This document shows, piece by piece, positions 33,946-45,060 of a stretch of 64,000 bases of DNA. The first letter of the stretch is position 1; every line of letters starts with the position of its first letter. Origin of the DNA: Periplaneta americana (Eukaryota; Arthropoda; Insecta; Blattodea; Blattidae); the NCBI RefSeq assembly GCF_040183065.1, contig NW_027185501.1, forward strand, positions 2,929,501 to 2,993,500. The letters run 5' to 3'. A program made the translations under genes and the position numbers. A model generated the notes under the pieces. That model saw only the letters and a list, made by a program, of their open reading frames with translations. It did not search any database and was not told where the DNA came from.

Positions 33946-35733
33946 TGCAATAGTGGCTCGCTGTTATAAAGGTTGGCAGATCTGCATGAAAAATAGTGTA
34001 TTTAACAAACGCATGCTGTTTATTGCATCTAAATCGGATAATGCGTGTAATTACCCCCTTCTCGAAGTTGACTGTACACCCGAAATTGTACTCCAACTAT
34101 CCGCGCGCCCTATCCACTACGTGCGCTACACCTATCCCACCTGGCACTAGTTACGTAGTGGAGATGTGCCCCATACATTGATACCTGAATGAACAACCAT
34201 GAGGAACTTTCTATCGTTCGAACGCTTTTAACTCCTATCGAATTTCTTTACGTCAACTTTTCTAGCCTATACCCGTACCGGCAGACGGAATTATAAAACA
34301 GAGAGCTGGAAGTTCCCACAGACTTGCAATAAAGTATCGTAACTTGACCCGTTTCTGAACATGTTTGTTGCATTATTAAATTTAATTCCTTGACAAGAAA
34401 TGAGCTGTGGGACACATAAAAAATTCTCCGTGTTTCCCATTCATTACGTTAGCCCCGCCATTAACCAGCAAAATTAATTCATGTTGTTCAATTATGACTG
34501 AATTTCCGTTAAACCTATATTCCATTAAGATAGTTTGCATCAAACTTTTTGCGTCATGTTTTGGTGGCAATGAAGAGAAATTTCCAATAATTTTATTGCT
34601 ATCCAGCAATTAATTTTGAATTGTTTCCATAGTTCCTTTCAATTGTGACGAGCCTTTGGAAGTTTAGGCCTAATCTAATTGTGGAGCAAAATCAGTCAAA
34701 CCCAGAAATATATCGCGGTTTGTTGAATCTCCTGATTCAGCAAGTCCTCGCATCGCTAATTCAAATGCGGCACAGAATTTCACACAGTTAATTATTTTAG
34801 GTAGACCATATCTCTCTTTAGAAACATTTCCTTCTTGTTTCTGAATGTTAATCCAATACGCAGAATCAAGCTGTGTTAGAATATTTTAATATCGTTAACA
34901 GTGACAAATCTGTTTGACTTGAAATGAGTTTTCGAATTTTCATGCTCTTATAGTTTTTTAAGTCAAATTAACTAAATCCTTCACTCCGGTCTTTGTCCAT
35001 GTATTTTCTCCTCTAAACAGAATACATGGGTGGGGGAGAAAGCGTTTTCATGAGCGCAGCAAAAAAACCAATCGTTTCCATTACACATTTCGGTATTAAA
35101 ATGACTAGTAGGCTACATGATTTCCTCGACTTTTTCCAGAAATTTCCAAATTTAAATTTGGTGTAGGACGTCCTAATTTCTTAAGTTAACGTGCAATTTC
35201 TCTTTTAATTTCGAAAAGGATTGGTCGATTAGGATTTCATTTCATTCATTTTTAATATAAAATATTTCCTTAGACACACTGACTATTCACATCACATCAG
35301 CCACAGTACTATAACACACTGGAACTGTAATGATATACAGTAAGTTCAGAAGCCTATGTGTTCTAACGCAGGTCATAAAGAGATGAGGGTGTTGGCGGTT
35401 CTTTTGTATATTCGAACAGATCTGCTTCGGTTGCAGCTCCAATGCAGTCTTATGGGGCGGTGAAGAAAACCAGTTTTCTGCTGCCGACTACGCTGCGTTG
35501 AGCTCCAGGAACTGCCGATCACAGATCAGAATAGTACACTATAGCTAAAATTCTCCAGCAGTTCAAGGCTCCTACAGACAATAAAATCTCGAATCGAAGG
35601 AGAATGAATTGGAAAATAAATGAAACAATGAACTAGATTACATAAAAGCACGTTTTACATTTTTAATTTTTTTTCAGGTCCATTTAAATGGCGGTTCTGC
35701 AGCTCTACAGTTCTTATTGTAGAGCCGCCCCTG
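33946..35733 (-). mobile_element. ZMYM/DUF4371-type hAT inside a cassette unit
   Basis: The target is the gttagaag word of the cassette intron: gttagaac at 33938-33945 and gttagaag at 35734-35741. The right end reversed reads CAGGGGCGGCTCTAC. The left end is degraded and keeps only GGCTC. Minus-strand transposase pieces lie inside. The intron unit before exon 35872 is thus split into 33780-33945 and 35734-35871. Confidence 0.65.
34380..34910 (-). pseudogene. DUF4371-type hAT transposase fragment
   Basis: Read downward from 34910: YGLPKIINCVKFCAAFELAM, RGLAESGDSTNRDIFLG and LTDFAPQLD, then KGTMETIQN. After a gap come VNGGANVMNGKHGEF and PTAHFLSRN, corresponding to the DGAxNMSGxxxG and AHxLNL region. 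Several stops. No downstream dimerisation region. Same broad group as the fragment at 16.24 kb but not the same copy. Confidence 0.65.
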
Positions 35734-35871
35734 GTTAGAAGTAACTTTACTACGCGCTTTAACTTTTGATTCACGTACATAACTGTCTCGTACCTATTTA
35801 TCCTGTTCATTACATTCGCTAACAATCATTTTATTACGAAGATTAAGGCACAGAATTATATTGCATTTTAG

Positions 35872-35961
35872 ATGGACACTGCAGTGACCCAATGTACCTC
35901 AGCGAGAAAAGCTCAACATCCAGCTTGACTAGCCAGAGCAGCGCAGCCAGTCTGTCAGAAG
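35872..35961 (+). CDS. Cassette exon A (30 codons)
   Basis: Acceptor ttgcattttag, donor GAAG|gtacct. Phase 1 at both ends, 90 bases, open. It reads DGHCSDPMYLSEKSSTSSL, then TSQSSAASLSE. Serine-rich and polar, with no recognised domain. The equivalent exons at 42898, 43291 and 43687 share DG at the start and SSL near the middle. Its upstream intron is the unit split by the hAT at 33946-35733. The downstream intron is the next unit, split by a LINE. Confidence 0.65.
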
Positions 35962-35989
35962 GTACCTACAGCAATTGTTTACATTCTGA

Positions 35990-36166
35990 GGTGGTGGCGC
36001 TTTCAGCTACGAACAAGTTCGAATTTTACTGTGAATAAAAGTATAGGGATAAATTAATTTCATTTCTTAAATAAAATTCGAAATTAGTATTGAATTTATT
36101 TTTCTTTAAAGCTATACGTGCGTTAGAAATAACTTTTCTTCGCTCTTCAACTTTTGATTCACGTAC
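35990..36166 (+). repeat. Left direct repeat flanking the 4.8-kb LINE
   Basis: Runs from ggtggtggcgctttcagcta to gattcacgtac, immediately before the LINE. The right partner, 41002-41191, is nearly identical except for 13 bases missing here. The repeat borders coincide with both LINE ends, as a target duplication would. Confidence 0.7.
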
Positions 36167-36266
36167 AGTTTGCCGGCGACAGCAGAGCAGGAAACATCGT
36201 GTGTCGTACGTAGTCCGTGCGTGAGTGTTACATTGTGCGTTTGTTTTGATAACCTTGTAGTGAAAC

Positions 36267-37490
36267 ATGAATAGTGCAGTTAAAAGGGAAAATACTTTAA
36301 AAGCAATATTTAATAAAGAGGAAACGCGTCCTACAGCATTTGACATACATAGATGGATAGAAGAAGGGTTACGTATAAAAGACACGGAAATACAAGTGAT
36401 TCAGTTAGTAGGGAAACAAAATGCACTGTATATTAAACTTACAAATAAAATTAGTTATGAACATTACCTACAACAACATACTGGATCATCATCCGTTAAA
36501 CTTATGAATGGAGATAATGTAACAGTCAACATAACCCCTGCAGACGAAGAAGTCGTGATGGTACGAGTGCTCAACATACCACCGGAAGTGTCCAATGAAA
36601 GAATACGACAGAACTATGGGAAAGTGCAACATATAGAAAATGAAAAGTGGTCATCCAAATTTCGATATAATGTCTATACCGGTATACGCATTACACACAT
36701 GGTATTAAACAAGGTCATACCTTCGTCGATTGTCATAGCCGGTCACGAAGCCTATGTAACTTACCCTGGGCAGGAACTTACGTGTTTTTCTTGTGGAAGT
36801 ACAGCTCAAATACGGCAAGCGTGTCCTAATAGGAATGTAAAAGCCCCTGTGACGGTACAATCTCGAACACGTCTTACACTGAGTGACTTGATCCCTTCTT
36901 CTAGTGTTTCCACAGCAGCGACAACTCCTACTATGACTAGTGTTTCATCTGAAAATGGGACTGATAGTTTATCCGAAAAACAAGCATCTATTGGTACTTC
37001 GGATACAAAATTAATGCACGAGAGTACTTTATTGCAAAAGAAATCAATAACGCAAAAGAGTAGTGTACTGACTGATAAGACGGTGACTATGACGATAGAA
37101 CAGGGTGACTCGGAAACAGATTCAGCAGATGAAGTATCAGAGATTCTTCACGAGTAACCAGTGAAAAAGTATAAAGCAATGGAATCTTCTGACACTGGTG
37201 AGTGTTCTGCCAATGGGCAGAAGAATCCTGTCGACGTTGTTGTTCCGGCTACTACAGGTGATTCAAAGGATCCTGAAGAAATTCGGGGAGCAACAGCAGC
37301 AGTTCCAGAGGATTGGAATGAAGCAATGCAACAAGAAGAGCAAGATCCTGGATCGACAAACAAGTCCTCGTCACAGGAGATTGGTGTTAAGAAATTGGCT
37401 AAAAGCAGTAATTCTCCTAAACATCTTTCTCACCCTTACAAAGGAGAAGGTAGTAAACTAGGATTTCCATTATTACGTCCAGTTGACTAG
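36267..37490 (+). pseudogene. LINE ORF1 with one in-frame stop
   Basis: Begins MNSAVKRENTLKAIFNKEE. A central region (VVMVRVLNIPPEVSNERIRQ) looks like an RNA-binding fold. One zinc-knuckle-like motif follows, CFSCGSTAQIRQAC, in which the usual histidine is glutamine (CX2CX4HX4C has Q at the H position). The C-terminal third is Ser/Thr-rich. A TAA at 37155-37157 interrupts the frame, which continues in phase (KKYKAMESSDTGECSANG) to 37490. The product would bind the LINE RNA in a ribonucleoprotein. Confidence 0.75.
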
Positions 37491-37519
37491 ATCTTTGACC
37501 GACGATTACTGGTTGTGCA

Positions 37520-40500
37520 TTGTGCAACATGTTGTTGAAGTTTGTTCTGCTATTGGCTGAAGTGATGACCATCACTATACGTATTGCCACTGTGAATTTC
37601 AATAATAATTCCTCGCCCACAAAACTTTATGCATTGAAACGTTTTTTAGTGGAGCACGTTGTTGATATTCTTTTCCTTCAAGAGGTATCCACTGCAGATT
37701 TTTCGTCCTTATATAATTATACATCATATGTGATTCTAGGTACTTCTCGGTTGGGTACAGCTCTCATTACCAGAGCTGGAATTAATCTCCAGTCAGTTGT
37801 ACAACTTCCCTCTGGTAGAGGTATTTGTGGACGTTTCAATGGTTATGGTTTTGTCAATATTTATGCTCCTTCAGGTAGCAATAAACGGCAAGAGAGGAAT
37901 GAATTTTTTCAAACGGATGTTCCTTATCTCATGCGTTCCCTGAATGATGCTTATGTGTTTGGAGGAGATTTTAACTGTGTACTCCGTCCGCAAGATTGTA
38001 TGGGAGAGTATCGATCTAGCAATACACTGCAGCGTTTGGTGACAGGACTACAAATGAGTGATGCCTGGTTAATGAAGCATAATGATGTTGGTTATATATG
38101 TGGCTAGTAATTCTGCTGCTAGATTAGATCGTTTTTACGTCCATCGGTCAATAGCTCCAAACATTCGATGAATTGAGATCATTCCTGTAGCCTTTTCTGA
38201 TCACTCAGCGGTCATAATGCATATTGAAATGAATATGTCGTTTTTGATATTTGGACGTCCCTACTGGAAAATGAACATAAGGTGTCTTCAAATCCCACAA
38301 GTAATGAAGAGCTACATCAGTTGTGGACTGAATGGTCGAAGAAGAAGAAATCCGAATATCATGATGTAGTGAATTGGTGGGGATATTATATTAAATCTCA
38401 ATTAAAGAAATATTTCCAAAGACAAACTTATCTTCAATATCATGCCAATGAACATAATCTTAATTTCTATCATCAATGCCTGCTCGACTTGCATCATAGT
38501 TCCATATCACACTCAGAACGACGCACTCAACTCAACAAATATAAAGCTAAAATTTTGGGAATTCTTAGACAGCGAATGGAGAGCTTAAAAGTTCGAAGCG
38601 GACTAATCCCTCCCATAACAGACGAAAGAATCAACCTCTTCCATCTTATACAGACGCATAATAGAAAACGCGCTACCATGATCAGAAAAATTCAAGACAA
38701 CACAGGCCAGCACTATACTACACAACATGATACATAAGTAACGCATTTCTGTTGCATTTTAGCAATATTTTTCAAGAAAAATCCCACAATTCACCTTCTC
38801 TACGATATTTTGATTCAGTCAAGATCGCTACCGTATCAGAAGAAGAAAACCTATTGCTTGAACAGCCGGTCACTAAAGAAGAAGTTTACACGGCGCTTTG
38901 TCAAGGTAAGCGCTCAAGAACACCCGGAATTGATGGAATTCCACTAGAATTTTATTTAACCTGCTGGGAAATAATTAAGGACGACTTAACAACAGTGATA
39001 AATGCAATTCTACATCGGAAGAAGCTCTGTGCATCGCAACAGAAAGGTATTATTGTTCTTATTAAGAAAAAAGTCGATGCGGTCACCGTGCACGATTACA
39101 GGCCTATTACATTGCTCACATATGACTATAAAATTATAGCTAGAATATTAGCCAACCGCATAACACCGCTTCTAAGTAAGCTCCTACCTCTAGCACAGTA
39201 CTGTGGCTCGTCTGAGCGTACTATCTTTAATGTGGTGTGCTCCCTGAGAGATTGTGTTGCTACTTCGCTTGAAGATAAAATCAAGAGATTATTGTGTTCC
39301 ATCGATTTTGAACGTGCCTTCGACAACGTGAATCATAATTTCATGTTCCAGTGTCTAGCATGGTACGGTTTCAGTGACACTTTTATCTCCTATATCAAAT
39401 GTCTTTATAGTGGAATTAATAGTCAGATTCAAATAAATGGTTTTCGTTCACCAACGATCAATATCACTAAATCGATTAGACAAGGTTGTCCTCTTTTTAT
39501 GTTATTGTTTACTTTAGTACTTAATCCACTTATATGTAAATTGCATAATTCTATTACTGGTATTTCCCTCAAGGAGCAGAAGTTAGCGGTAGTTGCGTAT
39601 GCGGATGACGTCAGTGTTTTGCTTTCAAATGAAAAGGATGTTGAACAAGTTAAAACTATTTTGAATGAATTCAGTAACATTTCAGGGCTACGTATCAACG
39701 AGCAAAAATCCAAGATTCTTCCGATAGGACAGTGGCAAGTACTTCCGCAGATACCTCCACTGCAAACAGTGAAGACCATCAAAATTCTTGGGATTGTGTT
39801 TTCGGCTTCTATAGGAGAGATGATACATCTCAATTGGAAGAGAATTGTTCAAAAGATTAAAGTAACAGCGCAAGACTTATATTTTCGTGATTTGTGTTTG
39901 TATCAACGAAGTTGGGCTGTACAGACGTATATACTGTCCAAGTGTTGGTATTTAGCCCAAGTGTTACCATTAACAAATTCTTACGCACGACAAATTAATT
40001 GTGCAATATCGTGGTATATTTGGAGAGGTTGTGTGTTTCGGGTGCCTATGTCAGCATTAACCTGCAGTCCATCACAAGGTGGTATTGGATTAATACATGT
40101 CATAGACAAATGTCTTGCGTTATTCCTAAGCAGAGGGAGAAGGATTCAACTTTCTAATGCTTGTTACTCAGCGGCATGGCTCCAACATTGGTCACTTAAA
40201 TCGGACCTTCGAAATCCACCTGATCTTCATGTAATCCCAAGGTCGTTACTATATCTTCAAGTTTATTTGCTGGAATGGTGTTACATGGACTCACTAGGTG
40301 CAGATCCGAATACGAGACTTGTTCAGGTAGTGTACCAGAATCTTAGAGGAAGGTCTCCTCCACAACAAATGCGTATACAACGAATCGCCCCTACCAATGT
40401 GAATTATGATCAACTCTGGCGTAACATCAGCTACCCTGCTTTGTCTTTTGATGTCCGCTCCACCTGGTTTAAGGCGGTACATGACGTGGTGGCCACACGC

Positions 40501-40917
40501 ACTCCCCTTTTCTCCATCAGGTTGAGTCTAACGGAAGTTTGCCCCTCGTGTCAACAACAGGACACTATCCTGCACCGCATCTCAACATGTTCTTCTGTTA
40601 GTGACAATTTTGAAGCTGCCACGAGTTATGTACGGAACCTAGGTTTAATCAACTGTTCACCCGAGAAGTTCCTTCGTCCCGATTTTCAAATTTCACCCCG
40701 TCCTAGACTAAATGCCATCTTGTGGGTTTTAGGTAATACAATTTCTTATGTGTTGCAAAATCATGGAGCTTTAGACAAGGCTGTATATTTGGATTTTCTC
40801 AAACGGACACGGTGGAAGACGCGACAGCACAGTCAACACAAGATTATGTTTGGCAGTTTCATTGACATTGTAGAAAGGTTCAAAGATCACAGGGAAAGTG
40901 TTAAACTTATACATTAA
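37520..40917 (+). pseudogene. LINE ORF2: endonuclease and reverse transcriptase
   Basis: APE-type endonuclease motifs are IRIATVNFNNNSS, ILFLQEVS, NIYAPSG, VFGGDFNCVL and SDHSAV. The frame changes near 38100, contains a TGA near 38169, and changes again near 38740. From 38752 the reverse transcriptase is open for 721 codons: RSRTPGIDGIPLEFY, DYRPITLLTYDYKI, SIDFERAFDNVNH, IRQGCPLFMLLF and AYADDVSVLL (active site YADD). CPSCQQQDTILH with a later C forms the C-terminal knuckle. Its role is to nick the target and copy the LINE RNA there. Confidence 0.85.
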
Positions 40918-41001
40918 TTTACTTTTATTGTTGTATTCATTCGTATTTTATGTATAGTATGAGAACGGTATAATAAAAAAGTGGCTTAAAAAAAAATAAA
41001 A

Positions 41002-41191
41002 GGTGGTGGCGCTTTCAGCTACGAACAAGTTCGAATTTTACTGTGAATAAAAGTATAGGGATAAATTAATTTCATTTCTTAAATAAAATTCGAAATTAGT
41101 TTTGTTTCAGTGCATTGAATTTATTTTTCTTTAAAGCTATACGTGCGTTAGAAATAACTTTTCTTCGCTCTTCAACTTTTGATTCACATAC
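41002..41191 (+). repeat. Right direct repeat flanking the 4.8-kb LINE
   Basis: Near-identical partner of 35990-36166, including private variants (gaaattag, gttagaaataact) not seen in the cassette introns at 43.1 and 43.5 kb. Starts directly after the LINE's A-rich tail. Confidence 0.7.
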
Positions 41192-42802
41192 ACTTAGCGG
41201 CAAAAAGAATGGGCCGACTCTTGGTCGATAGAAATGCTAAGTTCTATCGCGCGGTTCACTCTTGTAAACGTAACGCACTGCAAGGCATTGCTGTGGTGTC
41301 TCTTCATTGAAAGTCGTCCGTCTATAATGTAATAACCCTTACGAGCAGTGTGTGGCCCAGTGATAAGAAGGTTGACATCCGTATCAGGAGTTATGAGTTC
41401 GCCTCCCGGTGCAGTAAAATTATTTCTTTTATTTTCACTTTTACTTAATTTATTAGTTTAAATGTGAAATGGCATTTGTTAACAAACTTCGTTATGCCTG
41501 CTTTGTAAAAATATTATTGTCCATCACCTGTGGGCTATTAATAGGTGAGACCTGGCCTGTATAAACAAAAATACTTGTTTCACATCCTAAAAAAACGGAT
41601 GCATATCAAACAAAAATAAATAATTAAATTAACAAAAACAAACAATTTGTTAGGATATTAACAAAACAAGGCTGTGGTGGGGACTAGTATCTCGTCCACA
41701 AACCACCTGCGTCAACAACTGCCCTCATTCTGCGCGGCATGGAATCCACAAGATTATGGAACAGGTCTAAATTCTTGCCATCTCCTCCCACGCATCTAGA
41801 ACTCTGTCCCACAATTCCTCAGGTGTCCGAACTGGTGGTTGTTCTGCCCAATTAGAGCGTAGGATCCTTTTGACTGCAGCCCACAAATTTTGAATCGGAT
41901 TCATATCTGGTGAATTTGGAGGCCAGTCGACTGGGTCGACATCACGCCTCCTCGTAAACTACCTTTGAATCCGGTTGGCGGTGTGTATCGGATGATTATC
42001 CTGCTGGAAGAAAAGTGTTCCTTCTGGATATCGTTTTCGGGCGGAAGGGATCATTACATTTGTCAAAATGTGTTCGTAGACTTCTGCCGTAAACCGTCCG
42101 TGGCTGCGTTCGTTGCTATTGGAGACAATTACCTCGTCGGAGAAAATGATATTTCTCCAATCGAAGTCCTGTTGGAGAGTAGCATACGCAGAATAACCTA
42201 TGCGAACCAGGGCAATGATTTATTGTTTCTGTGCCATCTTCAAGCGTAATGACGAGAGAGAACGTTGTATTAACAGATAGCAGTATTGCTTGAAAGAGAG
42301 AGGGAGGTTTATTATTTATTAGAGTTTGGCCATATTCTAAGAGATATCGCCACTTAATTAAAGCTTTGCGAGACACATATGATGGCAAATTTGTAATAAA
42401 AAAAAAAGAAGATTGAGAGAGATTCGAACCTTGAGCTACTACTACTACTACTACTACTACTAGCTTGTTCAATAGACCAGTGCCGTAACGACTTACGCTA
42501 CTGTGACTGTTAATATCAGTTCGGCATAATCCGTGATTTTCCTGTTCATATTCGCTCCGGTTGATTTTGTATTTATCAATTTTATTATTATTTCACTCTT
42601 CAAGGGTTCTGATGTATCTAGAATCAACCCGCCATTCGATTTTATTACATATTTTAGAATCTTAAACAAAATACAGCAAATTTAAATGGTTTAATTATGT
42701 GTTACCTGGTAAACTATGGCTTTGACGAGACGAGCATGCGCAATGTTATGTCTCTTGAACTTAAAAAATTGTCGGCTGGCCCATTCTTTTTGCCGCTAAG
42801 TG
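41191..42802 (-). mobile_element. Tc1-like transposon in the cassette intron
   Basis: Perfect 25-bp inverted ends (CACTTAGCGGCAAAAAGAAT then GGGCC) and TA on both sides (41189-41190 and 42803-42804). Inserted in the intron just before exon 42898. Length 1,612 bp, the usual size for Tc1. An (ACT)n run is at about 42436-42461. Confidence 0.9.
41700..42110 (-). pseudogene. Tc1-like transposase C-terminal part
   Basis: Minus-strand translation gives RFTAEVYEHILTNVMIPSA, LFFQQDNHPIHTANRIQ (second catalytic D), a stop, then VDWPPNSPDMNPIQNLWAAV. The third catalytic position, normally E in PIENLW, is Q. Further stops follow. The N-terminal DNA-binding half is not readable. Dead copy. Confidence 0.8.
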
Positions 42803-42897
42803 TACATACTGTGTACTACCTATTTATCCTGTTCATTACATTCGCTAGCAATCATTTTATTACGAAGATTAAAACACAGAATTATATTGCATTTTAG

Positions 42898-42984
42898 ATG
42901 GACTCTGCAGCGACGCGACGTACCACAGCGGTAGCTCAACATCCAGCTTGACTACACAGAGTAATGCAGCCAGTCTGTTAGAAG
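42898..42984 (+). CDS. Cassette exon B (29 codons)
   Basis: Acceptor ttgcattttag, donor GAAG|gtacag. Phase 1 at both ends, 87 bases, open: DGLCSDATYHSGSSTSSL, then TTQSNAASLLE. One codon shorter than A and C, so the length change keeps the frame. The next unit starts 393 bp downstream. Confidence 0.65.
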
Positions 42985-43290
42985 GTACAGCAATTGTTTA
43001 CATTCTGAGGTGGTGGCGCTTTCAGCTACGAACAAGTTCGAATTTTACTGTGAATAAAAGTATAGGGATAAATTAATTTCATTTCTTAAATAAAATTCGA
43101 AATTACTTTTGTCTCAGTGTATTGAATTTATTTTTCTTCAAAGCTATACATGCGATATAAATAACTTTTCTTCGTTCTTCAACTTTTGATTCACTTACAT
43201 ACTGTCTCGTACCTATTTATCCTGTTCATTACATTCGTTAACAATCATTTTATTACGAAGATTAAAGCACAGAATTATATTGCGTTTCAG

Positions 43291-43380
43291 ATGGACTCTG
43301 CAGCGACCCGACGTGCCACAGCGAGGAAAGCTCAACATCCAGCTTGACTACACTGTGCAGCACAGTCCATATGTTAAAAG
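43291..43380 (+). CDS. Cassette exon C (30 codons)
   Basis: Acceptor ttgcgtttcag, donor AAAG|gtacag. Phase 1 at both ends, 90 bases, open: DGLCSDPTCHSEESSTSSL, then TTLCSTVHMLK. The second half departs from A and B but no stop arises. Its flanks match those of B and D at 393-396 bp spacing. Confidence 0.6.
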
Positions 43381-43686
43381 GTACAGCAATTGTTTACATT
43401 CTGAGGCGGTGGCGCTTTCAGCCACGAACAAGTTCGAATTTTACAGTAAATAAAAGTATAGCAATAAATTAATTTCATTCCTTAAATAAAATTCGAAATT
43501 ACTTTTGTTTCAGTTTATTGAATTTATTTTTCTTTAAGGCTATACGTGCGTTAGAAGTAACTTTACTTCGCGCTTCAATTTTGGATTCGCGTACATAGCG
43601 TGTACTACCTATTTATCATGTTCATTACATTCACTAAAAATTATTTTATTACGACGATTGAAACACAGAATTATATTGCATTTTAG

Positions 43687-43788
43687 ATGGACAGCACAGC
43701 GAGCCCGACCTGAGGTACTTCTGCTACTACTACGCCAGCAGAGAATCCAGCTTGACTGCACAGAGCAGCGAAGCCAGTCTTTTAGAAG
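43687..43788 (+). CDS. Cassette exon D (34 codons)
   Basis: Acceptor ttgcattttag, donor GAAG|gtacaa. Phase 1 at both ends, 102 bases, open: DGQHSEPDLRYFCYYYAS, then RESSLTAQSSEASLLE. Twelve bases longer than A, adding an aromatic run, again in multiples of three. The following intron is cut by the LINE at 43917. Confidence 0.65.
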
Positions 43789-43916
43789 GTACAATAATTG
43801 TTTACATTCTGAAGTGGTGGCGCTTTCAGCTATGAACAAGTTCGAATTTTACTGTAGGCTAAATAAAAGAATAGGGATAAATTAATTTCATTTTTTTAAA
43901 GTAAGATGAAAGAATT

Positions 43917-45060
43917 CATCAGTTTATTGAATTTATTGAAAGAATTATATCAGGCAAGGGTAAACATAATCAAAGATGAGAATGGTGACTTGCTTGCAGA
44001 CGCTCATTCAATCCTGAACAGATGGAAAAACTATTTCGGACAACTACTAAATATACATAGGCCGAAATTCAAATACAAACTGCTGAGCCATTTACAGCCG
44101 AACCCACACTTTCTGAAGTCGAAATTGCGATAGAAATCTGAAAAATTATAAGTCTCCAGGTATCGATCAAATTCCAGCAGAATTAATACAAAAGGATGGA
44201 AGCACATTATCTAACGAAATTTATAAGCTTGTACCTGCTATTTGGGAGAAGGAAATTGTACCAGAACAATGGAAGGAGTCCATAATCGTACCTATCTTTA
44301 AGAAAGGGGACAAGACTGTAGTAACTTTCGAGGAATTCACTTTTGTTGACGTCGTACAAAATTTTGTCCAATATTCTTTTGAGAAGATTAACTCCATATG
44401 TAGATGAAATTATTGGGGATCATCAGTGTGGTTTTAGGCGTAATAGATCGACTATTGACCAGATATTTTGTATTCGACAGATAATGGAGAAAAAATGGGA
44501 GGATAAGGGTACAGTGCATCAGTTATTCATAGATTTCAAAAAGACATATGACTCGGTTAAGAGAGAAGTTTTATATGATATTTTTATTGAATTTGGTATT
44601 CCCAAGAAATTAGTTCGGTTAATTAAAATAAGTCTCAGTGAAAAGTACAGCAGAGTCCGTAGGTCTATAGGTCAGTTTCTGTCAGATGCGTTTCCAATTC
44701 ACTGCAGGCTAAAACAAGGAGATGCACTATCACTTTTACTTTTTAACTTTGCTCTAGAGTATGCCATTAGGAAAGTTCAGAATAACAGAGAGGGTTTGGA
44801 ATTGAATGAGTTACATCAGCTGCTTGTCTATGTGGATGACGTGAATATGTTAGGAGAAAATCCACAAACGATTATGGGAAACACGGGAATTTTACTGGAA
44901 GCAAGTAAAGAGGTTTGGAAGTAAATCCCGAAAAGACAAAGTATATGATTATGTCTCGTGACGAGAATATTGGAAAAAAAATTGGAAATTTATCTTTTGA
45001 AGAGGTGGAGAAGTTCAAATATCTTGGAGCAACAGTAACAAATGAGGCTATCAAGTGCAA
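43917..45060 (+). pseudogene. LINE reverse transcriptase fragment
   Basis: Pieces in order: VNIIKDENGDLLADAHSIL, PAELIQKDGSTLSNEIYKL-like text, [40 protein letters not shown] and [15 protein letters not shown] (active site YVDD instead of the usual YADD). Then [18 protein letters not shown] and KFKYLGATVTN, where the foreign sequence begins. Frames change near 44140, 44340 and 44915. No endonuclease domain because of 5' truncation. Confidence 0.8.

Larger units (their letters stand above)
36167..41001 (+). mobile_element. Near full-length LINE with two ORFs (L1/Tx1-like)
   Basis: The element is ~4.83 kb: a ~100-bp 5' leader, ORF1, a gap, ORF2 with endonuclease and reverse transcriptase, and a short 3' end with an A-rich tail (ttaaaaaaaaataaaa). 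It is flanked by 177/190-bp direct repeats of the host cassette intron. Frames are interrupted only a few times, so it is fairly young among the window's elements. Clade by recognition: the order endonuclease then reverse transcriptase without RNase H, and the F-Y-x-x-C-W-E text, resemble Tx1-like L1 elements. Confidence 0.8.

Noticed and set aside
36167-41001. Loss of a cassette exon caused by the LINE
   Set aside because: At first the intron seemed to resume at a different unit position after the LINE. Once the flanking 177/190-bp direct repeats are recognised, no host sequence is missing.
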